Source: Brachyspira hampsonii
GTDB lineage: Bacteria; Spirochaetota; Brachyspiria; Brachyspirales; Brachyspiraceae
Length of the DNA stretch: 64,000 bases
Direction: 5' to 3'
NCBI RefSeq assembly: GCF_001746205.1
Contig: NZ_MDCO01000006.1
Location: forward strand, 124,001 to 188,000
The position numbers and the translations under genes were made by a program. This document shows, in pieces, positions 8,854 through 18,147 of the stretch. Numbering within the stretch: the stretch's first letter is position 1; every line of letters begins with the position of its first letter. Below the pieces are notes generated by a model that saw only the letters and a list, made by a program, of their open reading frames with translations, had not been told where the DNA came from and searched no databases.

Positions 8854-10482
8854 ATGAAGACTATAAGGGTATTTTTATCATCTATTATTAGTATCAGCTT
8901 AGCATTTTTGATAATACTATCATCAATATCATGTTCTAAAGGCAAAAGTAATAGTGAAGGAATTATTGTTAATCTTAGTGTTGAACCAAAGACTATAGAT
9001 CCTAGTTTGAACGCACAAATATACGGAGTAATTTATATTTCTCATGTATTTGAGGGTTTAACCGTAAGAGATAGAAATAATAAAATAGTACCGGGTGTAG
9101 CTGAAAAGTGGGAAATAAGTCCTGACGGAAAAACTTATACATTTTATCTAAGAACTAATTCTACTTGGTCAGATGGAAAACCTGTTGTAGCTGAAGACTT
9201 TGTTTACAGCTGGCAGAGACAGGTTGATCCAAAAGTTGCAAGCGAATACAGTTATCAGCATGAACCTGTAAAAAATGCTATGGCTATTACTAGAGGAGAA
9301 ATGCCAGTAGATTCTTTGGGTGTAAAAGCTATTGATGAGCATACTTTGGTTGTAGAATTGGAAGCTCCTACTGCTTATTTCTTGGAAGTAGCTGCATTTC
9401 CTACATTTGCCCCTTTAAGAAAAGATATAATAGAACAATACGGAGACAACTGGACTTTGAAGCCTGAAACTTATATCGGTAACGGTCCTTATATTATGTC
9501 TGAACGCAATATTGATGAAAACATTATAATGGTAAAAAATACTAATTATTGGAATGCTGACAGTATAGTTGCTGAAAAAATAACATTTGTATTTATGCAA
9601 AATGGTGCTGCTGCGGTAGCTGGTATAAAAGACGGATCTTTACATATGGCTTATGAACCTCCTCAGCAGGATATACCTACACTTATGGAAGAGGGTTTAA
9701 TACAGATTAAGCCCCTTATAGCTACTTATTATTATCCTATAAATGTAACTAATGAATATTTAAAAGATCCTAGAGTAAGAAAGGCATTATCCCTAGCTAT
9801 AGACAGAAACTATATAGTAGAAAATGTTACTAAAGGCGGACAGAAACCTGCAGGCGGATGGGTGCCTTATGCGGTTAATGATGTTGATGGAGATTTTAGA
9901 GTTAATGGCGGTGATTTTTATGATATATCTAAAGAAGGATATTCCAATAATGTAGAAATGGCTAAACAGCTTTTGGCTGAAGCAGGATATCCTAATGGAG
10001 AAGGTTTTCCTGTAATAGAGTTTAAAACTGATCCCGGTAATCATGTGGGTATATTTGAAGCAGTACAGCAGATGTGGAAAGAGCATCTTAATATAGATTC
10101 TACTATTACTCAGATAGATAATGCATTATTAGGTCAGACTTTGCTTGAAAAAAACTTTATGATAGGAAGACTTTATTGGTCTGCTGATTATTCTGATCCT
10201 ATGTCTATGATGAGTTTATTTACTAGCTACAATACTCAAAATAACGGCGGATACAGTAATAAAAGATATGATGATCTTATAGGTGAGGCTATGTCTACAG
10301 ATGATAATAATATAAGAATGAAAGCTATGCATGAGGCTGAAAGAATTCTTATAGAAGAAGATATGGGTGCCATACCTCTTTATTTCTTCACAGAGCCTTT
10401 ACTTGTTAATCCTAAATTGAGAGATGTTGTATATAATCCATTAGGATTTCATAAATTTTTCTATGCTTATTTAGAGGAGTAA
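8854..10482 (+). CDS. oppA: oligopeptide ABC transporter substrate-binding lipoprotein
   Basis: 542 residues from ATG 8854. A GGAG six bases upstream supports this start and overlaps an in-frame ATG at 8842 that lacks its own binding site. The N-terminus is a lipoprotein signal with lipobox SSISC (Cys27). The mature protein is a full SBP_bac_5 (family 5) peptide-binding protein: VEPKTIDPSLNAQIYG near the start, GLTVRDRNNKIVPGVAEKW, and the LAIDRNYIVENV segment typical of OppA. It would deliver peptides to an Opp permease, but no permease genes are adjacent, so this is an orphan receptor. A strong terminator follows the gene. Confidence 0.9.
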   Translation: MKTIRVFLSSIISISLAFLIILSSISCSKGKSNSEGIIVNLSVEPKTIDPSLNAQIYGVIYISHVFEGLTVRDRNNKIVPGVAEKWEISPDGKTYTFYLRTNSTWSDGKPVVAEDFVYSWQRQVDPKVASEYSYQHEPVKNAMAITRGEMPVDSLGVKAIDEHTLVVELEAPTAYFLEVAAFPTFAPLRKDIIEQYGDNWTLKPETYIGNGPYIMSERNIDENIIMVKNTNYWNADSIVAEKITFVFMQNGAAAVAGIKDGSLHMAYEPPQQDIPTLMEEGLIQIKPLIATYYYPINVTNEYLKDPRVRKALSLAIDRNYIVENVTKGGQKPAGGWVPYAVNDVDGDFRVNGGDFYDISKEGYSNNVEMAKQLLAEAGYPNGEGFPVIEFKTDPGNHVGIFEAVQQMWKEHLNIDSTITQIDNALLGQTLLEKNFMIGRLYWSADYSDPMSMMSLFTSYNTQNNGGYSNKRYDDLIGEAMSTDDNNIRMKAMHEAERILIEEDMGAIPLYFFTEPLLVNPKLRDVVYNPLGFHKFFYAYLEE

Positions 10483-10536
10483 TTTTGTAAATCTGTAAAT
10501 TAACAGCTGATAGCTTATGAATTAAGTAATAAATTT

Positions 10537-10591
10537 ATACCTATTAACTTACATGTAATTTATATAGTTAGTTAATAGGTATTTTTTTTTT
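10537..10591 (+). terminator. rho-independent terminator after oppA-like gene
   Basis: A perfect 13-base stem (ATACCTATTAACT at 10537-10549 with its complement at 10570-10582) is followed by an uninterrupted T-run to 10591. Confidence 0.85.
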
Positions 10592-10682
10592 GCATAGCTC
10601 ATTTTGTAAAATAATATATATTATTTTACTGTTTTTATTTTTTGAAATATAATAATAATCTATTATTTTTAAATTATGTCTA

Positions 10683-10711
10683 TTGACTTTTTATTAATTT
10701 TAATATATCAT
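10683..10711 (+). promoter_or_regulatory. putative promoter for tRNA-Cys and the PBP gene
   Basis: TTGACT (10683-10688), a 17-base spacer and a TATCAT -10 (10706-10711) place the transcript start about 12 bases before the tRNA. Confidence 0.5.
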
Positions 10712-10729
10712 TAATTACATATAAAATAT

Positions 10730-10800
10730 GGCGGCGTCGCCAAGTGGTAAGGCAGGAGTCTGCAAAACTCTTATCATCGGTTCAAATCCGTTCGCCGCCT
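10730..10800 (+). tRNA. tRNA-Cys (anticodon GCA)
   Basis: A 71-nt cloverleaf. The acceptor arms GGCGGCG (10730-10736) and CGCCGCC (10793-10799) pair fully. The anticodon stem GGAGT/ACTCT encloses the loop CTGCAAA, giving anticodon GCA, and a T-loop GGTTCAAATCC is present. The discriminator base is T (10800), as expected for tRNA-Cys. CCA is not encoded. The PBP reading frame runs back through the tRNA, so longer protein starts there are artefacts. Confidence 0.95.
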
Positions 10801-10814
10801 CATTTTTCCTAACT

Positions 10815-12719
10815 ATGAATGACAGCCGAGTTAAAATATTATATTTATTCCTTATTTGCTTTTTTATAGGAACAATAGCAATATTCATTCAGTTATTTAA
10901 TTTAACTATCAAAGAAAGAAAATCTTTATCATCATTATCCGGACTCGATAGACCAAGAGGAACTATATATGATGTGAAAATGCGTCCTCTTACAATAAAT
11001 ATCCCAGCATATATAATTTATTTGGATACTGAGTCTGTTTCTTTAGATGGTAATGATAAAACTGATATCAATGAAGCTTATTCTCAAATATTTAATATTA
11101 TAGGCATTACAAAAGAAAAATTTGCTGAATTGTTAAACACTAAGAGAAGAACCATAATGCTGGCTCAGAATATTAATTTAGATTCCTATAAAAAAATAAA
11201 GGAAATAAAAGATAAATATAATGTAAAAAGCATTTATGGCATAGAAAGTTATAAAAGATTTTATCCTTATAAAGATGTATTTGCTCATGTTATAGGTTAT
11301 ATGAATAGGACAGAGACAGAAGGATATGCAGGACTTGAGGCAACTTATGAGGCTATTCTTTCATCAGAGAATGATAATCCAAAAGATATAGTATTGACTT
11401 TAGACCGAGATGTGCAGACTATAGTAAGAAATGAAGTATTAAAAACTGTGGCTGAAAAATCCCCTCAATCTGTTACAGTAATAGTATCAGATGTCAATAC
11501 CGGAGCGATAGTTGCAAATTATTCTTATCCTTCATTTGATCCTAATAATCCTTTTATTTATGTTAACAATGAAAGAATGGATAGAAGTATAATGAGCACT
11601 ATATATCCGGGAAGTACAATGAAAATATTTGCTGAACTTGCCGCTATAGAGCAGGGAGTAGTCAATAGTGATGAAATATTCCATTGTAAAGGTTATTATG
11701 ATTACAGCAGACAAACAAGAATACATTGCGATTATCCACATGGAGATGTACCATTTAATGATATATTAAAATACAGCTGCAACTTTGCTATTGTAACTAT
11801 AGCTGAAAGAATAGATAATCAGTTTTTTTATGATTATTTAAAAAGATTTGGATTCGGAGAGCCTACAGGTGTCGGACCTTATAAAAATGAATGGAGCGGA
11901 ATATATCACTCTCTAAATAAATGGCATAGATTTTCAAAAGGCTATTTAGCAATAGGTTATGATTTAAGTGTTACTCCTATGCAGATAGCAGCCTCTTATT
12001 TACCTCTTTTGAATGGAGGCTGGAAAGTACCTATGCATGTTGTTGATTCATTTTATGACGGAATAGAAAAAATCAGTGCAACAAATAACTTAAAAAAGAC
12101 TAGAATAATAGATGAACAGTATTCTCAAATAGCCAGAGTTTTACTTAGAAAAGGTGTTGAATCTGGTTCTACAGGGCATAGAGCTAATCTGCTTAATATA
12201 GATGTTGTTGGAAAAACAGGTACTGCAATAACAGAAGTTTATAGAAACAATGAATCTGAAAAGCCTGAAAAGTATTATCAATCTATATTTATAGGAGGTT
12301 TTCCTTTAGAAGATCCTAAAATATCTATACTTGTATTGCTTGATGATCCTCAGGGTCAGGGATCTCAGGGAGCGGGAAGGGTAGCGGCTCCTCTGTTTGC
12401 TAAAATAGCCAATCAGATTATACCTTATTTGGGACTTATTGACGGAGAAATATATACAATAAATACTAATGATTTTTTAAGTTTAGTACCTCATGCAAAT
12501 AATATTACAAATAATATTATGCCTAATTTAACAGGGCTTTCTTTGAGAGATGCTTTAAATAGTATATCTTATATAGTATCAAATAATAATGCTAAGATAA
12601 TGATACAAGGAGAAGGATATGTAACGGATTTTTCACCGAAGTTTGGTACATCTGTTACTAATAATTCTATAATAAGATTATTATTAAAAGCACCTATTAA
12701 AGAACAAGATAATAAATAG
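10815..12719 (+). CDS. class B penicillin-binding protein (FtsI/PBP2-like transpeptidase)
   Basis: 634 residues from ATG 10815. An N-terminal membrane anchor spans about 8-30 and a PBP dimerisation domain follows (DRPRGTIYD at 45-53). The transpeptidase motifs are intact: S267-T-M-K270, S321-C-N323 and K467-T-G469. A C-terminal PASTA-like segment begins around 575 (PNLTGLSLRDAL). It cross-links peptidoglycan at the outer face of the inner membrane; an FtsI-type septal role is likely but an elongation role cannot be excluded. The start lies only 14 bases after tRNA-Cys with no ribosome binding site, so the two are probably co-transcribed and the mRNA 5' end may be made by tRNA 3' processing. 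Confidence 0.9.
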   Translation: MNDSRVKILYLFLICFFIGTIAIFIQLFNLTIKERKSLSSLSGLDRPRGTIYDVKMRPLTINIPAYIIYLDTESVSLDGNDKTDINEAYSQIFNIIGITKEKFAELLNTKRRTIMLAQNINLDSYKKIKEIKDKYNVKSIYGIESYKRFYPYKDVFAHVIGYMNRTETEGYAGLEATYEAILSSENDNPKDIVLTLDRDVQTIVRNEVLKTVAEKSPQSVTVIVSDVNTGAIVANYSYPSFDPNNPFIYVNNERMDRSIMSTIYPGSTMKIFAELAAIEQGVVNSDEIFHCKGYYDYSRQTRIHCDYPHGDVPFNDILKYSCNFAIVTIAERIDNQFFYDYLKRFGFGEPTGVGPYKNEWSGIYHSLNKWHRFSKGYLAIGYDLSVTPMQIAASYLPLLNGGWKVPMHVVDSFYDGIEKISATNNLKKTRIIDEQYSQIARVLLRKGVESGSTGHRANLLNIDVVGKTGTAITEVYRNNESEKPEKYYQSIFIGGFPLEDPKISILVLLDDPQGQGSQGAGRVAAPLFAKIANQIIPYLGLIDGEIYTINTNDFLSLVPHANNITNNIMPNLTGLSLRDALNSISYIVSNNNAKIMIQGEGYVTDFSPKFGTSVTNNSIIRLLLKAPIKEQDNK

Positions 12720-12736
12720 TAAATAGGAGCTTATTT

Positions 12737-13639
12737 ATGTTAAATATACTTACTTTCGGAGAACTTTTATATGATGTTTATGATAATGTTTCAGTGATAG
12801 GAGGTGCCCCTTTTAATTATTCTCTTCAGCTTTCAAGGCTTTTAAATAAAGATGACAAGCTGCAATTTATAACTGCTTTGGGTGATGATGATTATTCTAA
12901 AGATGCTTTATCTTTTATTGATAATGAGAATATATATAAATCTTTAATACAGATATCAAAAGATTATGAAACAGGAAAAGCTACTGTTTTTCTTAATGAA
13001 AATAAAGTACCTGATTATATAATACATGAAAATACTGCTTGGGATCATATAGAATATAATTCAGATATAGAAAATGCTTTAAAAGAAAATTATGATTTAT
13101 TTTATTTTAATATACTATCCCAAAGAAATGAAAAATCTTATAATACATTAAAAAACATATTCAAAAACATTAATGCTAAATATAAAGTATGCGATGTAAC
13201 ATTCAGAAAAAATTATTACACTAAAGAAAAGATAAAAGAATCTTTAGAGTTTATAAATATCTTAAAGATTAATGATGATGAGCTAGCTGTGATAAAAGGT
13301 CTTTTTTATCCATCTTTACAAAATGATAATGAAACATTGCTTAAAGCTATCAGTAAAGATTTTGATATTGATTATATATTTCTTACACTTGGTGCATCTG
13401 GTGCTAGTGTATTATATAATAATGAGTATATTTTTAATCCTTCTAATAAAATTGATGTTGTTGATACTGTTGGAGCTGGGGATTCATTTTGTGCTGCTTT
13501 GAGCTATGCTATATTGATGGGACTTGATATTAATAATGTATTGAAATTTGCTTCAAGTGTGTCTGAGGAGATGATTCAGCTAAAAGGCGGTACTGCAAGA
13601 TATAATGTTGAAAGGGTAAAATCAAAATTTAATTTATAA
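12737..13639 (+). CDS. PfkB-family carbohydrate kinase (fructokinase-like)
   Basis: 300 residues of the ribokinase/PfkB family. The N-terminal GGAPFNYSLQLSRL substrate-site motif and the C-terminal DTVGAGDSFCAAL signature, with the catalytic aspartate and anion hole, are both present. The family transfers phosphate from ATP to a sugar hydroxyl; the short N-terminus (TFGELLYDVY) and GGAPFN are typical of fructokinases, but the substrate is not certain. AGGAG at 12725-12729 supports the ATG. It follows the PBP gene by 17 bases on the same strand and ends next to a converging gene. Confidence 0.85.
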   Translation: MLNILTFGELLYDVYDNVSVIGGAPFNYSLQLSRLLNKDDKLQFITALGDDDYSKDALSFIDNENIYKSLIQISKDYETGKATVFLNENKVPDYIIHENTAWDHIEYNSDIENALKENYDLFYFNILSQRNEKSYNTLKNIFKNINAKYKVCDVTFRKNYYTKEKIKESLEFINILKINDDELAVIKGLFYPSLQNDNETLLKAISKDFDIDYIFLTLGASGASVLYNNEYIFNPSNKIDVVDTVGAGDSFCAALSYAILMGLDINNVLKFASSVSEEMIQLKGGTARYNVERVKSKFNL

Positions 13640-13640
13640 T

Positions 13641-14192
13641 TTATGTTCTTCCTGTATAATATTTGAATTTATCTTTTGTAAGGAATTTTATAGAAGTAAA
13701 TATTCCTGTATATTTTTCATTGTATACTATATTATTTCTTATATCATCATAGAAAGCCTGTAAATTATTATTCATCATATCGTCTATATAGCTTGATGGA
13801 TATTTAGATATATATTGATGTATTTGTCTATTTATTAATAGGCTTATAAATTTTTTAGGCGGACTATTGTAGGCTAGTAATGCTTTGTATATTCGGATAT
13901 TTTGATTTATGGAATTTTTTTCTGATTGTGTTTTTGCTTCTTTTTCTTGTCTTTCTAAATCATTTAATGTATTTTGAATATTGTATATATTATTGCTGTA
14001 TATATTTTTACCTTCATCGCTAAAAATATAATCGGCATCTATATAGAATACATATTCTTTATTATCAGATGATACAATTTTATCAAATTTTTCAATTACT
14101 CTAAATTTTATATTAAGATTATAATTACTTTGGGCAAAACTATACGAACTAGCTATAAGAATAAATATTATTATCGCAAAATAAAATCTCAT
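13641..14192 (-). CDS. small exported protein of unknown function
   Basis: 183 residues, not recognised. The N-terminus is a Sec signal peptide (FAIIIFILIASSYSFA, cleavage about residue 20). The mature protein has a beta-rich start, a glutamate/lysine-rich helix at about 70-110 and an aromatic C-terminus. No lipobox is seen. It lies 26 bases downstream of the transglutaminase/TPR gene on the same strand and is probably in its operon, which suggests a shared periplasmic role. No clear ribosome binding site is visible, so translational coupling is possible. The stop almost touches the stop of the opposing PfkB gene. Confidence 0.7.
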   Translation of the reverse strand: MRFYFAIIIFILIASSYSFAQSNYNLNIKFRVIEKFDKIVSSDNKEYVFYIDADYIFSDEGKNIYSNNIYNIQNTLNDLERQEKEAKTQSEKNSINQNIRIYKALLAYNSPPKKFISLLINRQIHQYISKYPSSYIDDMMNNNLQAFYDDIRNNIVYNEKYTGIFTSIKFLTKDKFKYYTGRT

Positions 14193-14218
14193 ACAATATA
14201 TTCGGAATTATTTTTATA

Positions 14219-15391
14219 TTATTTCGGTATAGATGACAATAATCTTATAAAATCTCTATCATTAGGGAATAATTTTAAAGCTTCTTCTGATATAATACTT
14301 GCATTATTATATCTTCTTTGATTATATTCAGTAACAGCATAATTATAATATGAAACTTTAAGATTTCTTTTTAGCACATCAGCACCTTCTCCTATATCAG
14401 ATATTCCTATTTTATATGTTTCTATAGCATTAGGAAAATCTTTCTTACTTAAATAAGATGTGCCTATTGTGTTGTAATAGTGTATTTTATTATTTTTTGT
14501 CATAGGGTTATTAGAATCGAAGGTATATGCTTCTTCTAATGTTCTATAAGCAGCTTCAAAGTTATTTTTATTTAGATAATCTAAAGCCAATCTATTATAA
14601 GCATTCACTAAATTATCATTGTACATTTTTGTATTAGGAGAAAGATAATATGCTTTTTTTGCCATTACTAATTGTTTTTCAAGATCTTTTTCTATTTTTT
14701 TTAGTGAAATAGAATTAGGATATAATGTTGCTATTAAGGTGAGTATATCTACATTATTTCTATCTCTATAATTTCCTTGAGGCACGAAAGTAACTATTGT
14801 AGAGTTTCCTGTATTTCTTATTTCTTTTTGTCCCGGATCGAATCCTCTTGATAAGGTAGTTTCAACATCCACCGCTTTATCATCTGCATATATTGTACAA
14901 AATGAATGACTTGAAGTAAGAACGCCTGTAACTTCAAATCCAAATTCTTTGTATAGAAGCGAGTATAATATGCTTGAACTTAAACAGTTATATTCACCTT
15001 TATATATTAAATCCTGAAATAGGGTAGAAGTTTCAAAATATTGCTTTAATGTTCCGCTTGTGTACAGCCAATTTAAAAGCCTTTTACCGAAAGAGTATGC
15101 TCCTTCTTTAGTATATGAGGATAATTCTTTTTTAGCAAAATTTCTTATATTATTTAATTTTTCTCTGTAGAATTCAAATTCATCTTTATCAGTAATTCCT
15201 GAAGCTATTATAAATCCGTCATAATGAAGTTCCAAATCATTGGTTTCTCCATTATCTACTTTTGTAAAGAAATCGTATTCTAGTTCTGTAAGTTCGCCTG
15301 CTTCAAATTTTATTTTATCTGATGGTTTTGAATATACTACTGAGTAACTAAATAATATTAAAAATAAAATTATTTTAATACAGTGTTTCAT
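14219..15391 (-). CDS. exported transglutaminase-like protein with TPR repeats
   Basis: 390 residues with a signal peptide (to about residue 21). A transglutaminase-like cysteine protease core spans about 95-180, with a plausible triad C136 (YNCLSSS), H162 (SSHSFC) and D175 (AVDVET). From about 235 to 390 there are four TPR-like helix pairs (NNFEAAYRTLEEAYTFDSNN, then NNASIISEEALKLFPND). Periplasmic proteins of this layout often act on or bind cell-wall or secreted proteins, but the substrate is unknown. AGAGGA just before ATG 15391 supports the start. It sits between the BFN gene and a small exported protein, all on the minus strand. Confidence 0.75.
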   Translation of the reverse strand: MKHCIKIILFLILFSYSVVYSKPSDKIKFEAGELTELEYDFFTKVDNGETNDLELHYDGFIIASGITDKDEFEFYREKLNNIRNFAKKELSSYTKEGAYSFGKRLLNWLYTSGTLKQYFETSTLFQDLIYKGEYNCLSSSILYSLLYKEFGFEVTGVLTSSHSFCTIYADDKAVDVETTLSRGFDPGQKEIRNTGNSTIVTFVPQGNYRDRNNVDILTLIATLYPNSISLKKIEKDLEKQLVMAKKAYYLSPNTKMYNDNLVNAYNRLALDYLNKNNFEAAYRTLEEAYTFDSNNPMTKNNKIHYYNTIGTSYLSKKDFPNAIETYKIGISDIGEGADVLKRNLKVSYYNYAVTEYNQRRYNNASIISEEALKLFPNDRDFIRLLSSIPK

Positions 15392-15465
15392 ATATCCTCT
15401 ATAATTCTATTACTTACTATATAATATATAAAAAATATAAGTAATATAGAAAACAAAATTTTATT

Positions 15466-16128
15466 TTATTCTGTTAAATTATCAAGTTCATCTCTATATT
15501 TAGCAGCATCTTCATATCTTTCTTCTTTTACTGCCTGATCCAGCAATTTCTGTAATTCTTCTTTATTTTTTTTATTACTTTTTATATTTAATTGCTGATT
15601 ATCCGTATTATTAATTTCTTCCGGTTCTTTTTTTACAAATATATTTTCAGCATTTTTTTCTCTAAGCTCATCTCTTTCAAATTTCTGATAAGTAAAAGGT
15701 ATTCCTTCTTTCACTTTCATTAAATTATCATTTTCTTCTAATATAATTCCTGCTTTTTCTATAACATGTTCTTCTATAAATATAGGTGCTTTTGATTTAA
15801 GAGAAAGTGCTATAGCATCGGAAGGTCTTGAATCAATAAATATATTTTTATCATTATGTTCTATGACTAATTTAGCAAAGAAAGTATCTGTATGTACATT
15901 ATCTATTATTACATTTATTAATCTTATATTACAGTTTTGAAATATATTGTATATTATGTCATGAGTGAGCGGTCTTTCTATTTTATACCCTATAAGGCTG
16001 GACATTATAGACTGAGCCTCTAAATATGCTATTGATATTGGTACAACTTTATCAGATTTTTCCGGCTTCAAAATAACTACAAAACCTTTATCTGTAATAG
16101 CTAAATTAAGTATCTTTGCTTCTACCAC
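15466..16128 (-). CDS. bifunctional nuclease (DUF151) family protein with C-terminal UVR motif
   Basis: 220 residues. Residues about 1-140 are the BFN/DUF151 domain, recognisable by VVPISIAYLEAQSI and the strongly conserved DSRPSDAIALSLKSKAPIF. Some family members show DNase and RNase activity. A lysine/asparagine-rich linker leads to a UVR-like helical hairpin at about 188-220 (LDQAVKEERYEDAAKYRDEL) of the kind found in UvrB/UvrC and ClpC partners. Translation begins at GTG (16128-16126), with AGAGG nine bases upstream. This BFN-plus-UVR arrangement occurs in several anaerobes and spirochaetes (recollection, not checked). Confidence 0.85.
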   Translation of the reverse strand: MVEAKILNLAITDKGFVVILKPEKSDKVVPISIAYLEAQSIMSSLIGYKIERPLTHDIIYNIFQNCNIRLINVIIDNVHTDTFFAKLVIEHNDKNIFIDSRPSDAIALSLKSKAPIFIEEHVIEKAGIILEENDNLMKVKEGIPFTYQKFERDELREKNAENIFVKKEPEEINNTDNQQLNIKSNKKNKEELQKLLDQAVKEERYEDAAKYRDELDNLTE

Positions 16129-16312
16129 TTTTATAAACCTCTTTTATATATATATGCCTATTTATTATAATATTAATATATATATATTATTTGTCAAGGA
16201 AAATTTATTTAATAATTATGCTTGTATATAATCTAAAATTAATGTATTATTATTTTACTATTTATAATAAAATATAGTTTTTTTATTAAATTCAAATAAA
16301 TAATTTCACAAT

Positions 16313-18076
16313 ATGATGGGAACTATGAGAAAAAAATTAATCTTTATTTTTACATTATCAGTTATATTTACATTTAATTTATTTTCACAGACAAATGAAG
16401 AATTACCTCCTTATCCTCCGGAAAATCCTGAAGTTATACCTATAAGTGAAATTTATGAAGGAATGGAAGGAGTAGGCTACACTGTTATACATGGTACGAA
16501 TGTGCAACCATTTAAAGTGAAAGTATTATCTATTTTAAGAAAGAGATGGCATAATAGTGATGCTATACTTATAAGATGCGAAGGTCTTGATTTAGATCAT
16601 TCAGGAACTGTTGCTGGTATGAGCGGTTCTCCTATATATTTTAACGGTAAAATAGCTGGAGCATTGGCTTTTGGATGGAACTATGCTAAGGATCCAATAG
16701 CCGGAGTTACACCTATAGAAGAAATGTATAAGTTATATGAAGATACTAATGCTAAAGCACCGCTTTTAGGATTTGCAGATGATAATTCTCTTCAAACTCC
16801 TTTAATGTTTTCAGGTATAAGCAGCAAGGCTTTTAATGAATATTCTTCTTCTTTTAAAAAGGGCGGTTTTTATCCTATGCAGGCAGGCGGTTCTGTTTCT
16901 GATACAAATCAGGCAAGTAAATTTTTGTTTGGGGATTCAGTTGCTATAGTATTGGCTGACGGAGATATCTCTTTAGCCGGTATTGGTACTGTTTCTCATA
17001 CAGATGATGAAAAATTCCTTATTTTCGGGCATTCTATGTGGTCTAAGGGAAGATTGAGAGCACCTGTGTCAAGAGCATATATTAATCATGTAGTGGCTTC
17101 TGTAGATTCTTCATTCAAACTCGGATATGCTTATTCTAACTATTTAGGATATACTGTTTATGACGGTGCTTTTGGAGTTTCCGGTGTTTACGGAGAAGTT
17201 CCTGAAAATGTAATGGTGCCTGTAAAAGTAGAAATAGAAGATCAGACTTTCCTTACTAGAGATTTTAATTTCAGAGTATTAAATGATCCTACCTATTTTA
17301 CAGAGATACTTTCTATGGCTTTATACAGTGCTGTAAGTTCTGCTGCAGGCGGAGCTGAAGAGGGAGTATTCAGTATAAGTTATGAAATAGAAACAGATTA
17401 TTTTGAAGAGCCTTATAAAGTAACTGATAAAATATTGGATTATTCTTCTACAGAGGCATTCAAAGCTGCTATAAAACAATTAATAGCTCCTATAGATTTC
17501 TTCATTTATAATAACTTTAATAGAGTAGGCATCAAATCTGTAAAACTATCTATAAAAAGAAGTAATCTTGAATATGTTTTTTTGAATGATATAACTTTGG
17601 TAGAACCTAGAGCAGTTGCCGGAGAAACTATACATTTAAGATTGGGGTATACTCCTTACGGCAAAGAAAAACAATATGTAGATATACCTGTAAGACTTCC
17701 TGTTAATTTGAAAACAGATGTTTATACTATATATGCTGCTAATGAATATATTTATAATTATGCTGAGCAGTTATTTATGCCTAGTAAATATGAGATAAGA
17801 AGTTTAGATGATGTTCAGCGTATATATGGAAAAAGTTATGATGACAGTGCCTTAAAAGTATGGCTTTATTCTTCATCAAGAGGAGTTCAAATAGGTAAGG
17901 ATTTATATCCTACGCTTCCTCCTTCTAAATATGGTACAATGGCTAAGAATGCTACATCTGATAAAGCTGCAGTTATTACTCCTATTAATGGAAATTATCA
18001 AATGGATAGTTCTATACTAGGATTGATGAAATTGGATATAATAATAGAAGGTGCTAGAAAATATGAAAATCGTTAA
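16313..18076 (+). CDS. exported SpoIVB-type (S55) peptidase domain protein
   Basis: 587 residues with a signal peptide (RKKLIFIFTLSVIFTFNLFS). The S55 peptidase region begins near residue 50: GMSGSPIYFNGKIAGALAFG at about 102-121 carries the probable catalytic serine, and FGHSMWSKGR further on carries a histidine. The domain is best known from the SpoIVB sporulation protease; non-sporulating bacteria carry longer exported homologues of unknown target. The remaining ~300 residues are beta-rich. Three in-frame ATGs (16313, 16316, 16325) are possible and none has a good ribosome binding site, so the start is uncertain by four codons. The beta-propeller gene follows on the same strand. Confidence 0.78.
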   Translation: MMGTMRKKLIFIFTLSVIFTFNLFSQTNEELPPYPPENPEVIPISEIYEGMEGVGYTVIHGTNVQPFKVKVLSILRKRWHNSDAILIRCEGLDLDHSGTVAGMSGSPIYFNGKIAGALAFGWNYAKDPIAGVTPIEEMYKLYEDTNAKAPLLGFADDNSLQTPLMFSGISSKAFNEYSSSFKKGGFYPMQAGGSVSDTNQASKFLFGDSVAIVLADGDISLAGIGTVSHTDDEKFLIFGHSMWSKGRLRAPVSRAYINHVVASVDSSFKLGYAYSNYLGYTVYDGAFGVSGVYGEVPENVMVPVKVEIEDQTFLTRDFNFRVLNDPTYFTEILSMALYSAVSSAAGGAEEGVFSISYEIETDYFEEPYKVTDKILDYSSTEAFKAAIKQLIAPIDFFIYNNFNRVGIKSVKLSIKRSNLEYVFLNDITLVEPRAVAGETIHLRLGYTPYGKEKQYVDIPVRLPVNLKTDVYTIYAANEYIYNYAEQLFMPSKYEIRSLDDVQRIYGKSYDDSALKVWLYSSSRGVQIGKDLYPTLPPSKYGTMAKNATSDKAAVITPINGNYQMDSSILGLMKLDIIIEGARKYENR

Positions 18077-18147
18077 ATTTTCATGATTTTTATTGATGAA
18101 ATGTTTATGATAAAAAATAGATATAAGAATAGAAGGGGATAGAAAAT

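Noticed and set aside
10728-10814. PBP coding sequence extended upstream through the tRNA
   Set aside because: The extra residues are translated tRNA-Cys sequence; the tRNA folds perfectly and has its own promoter.
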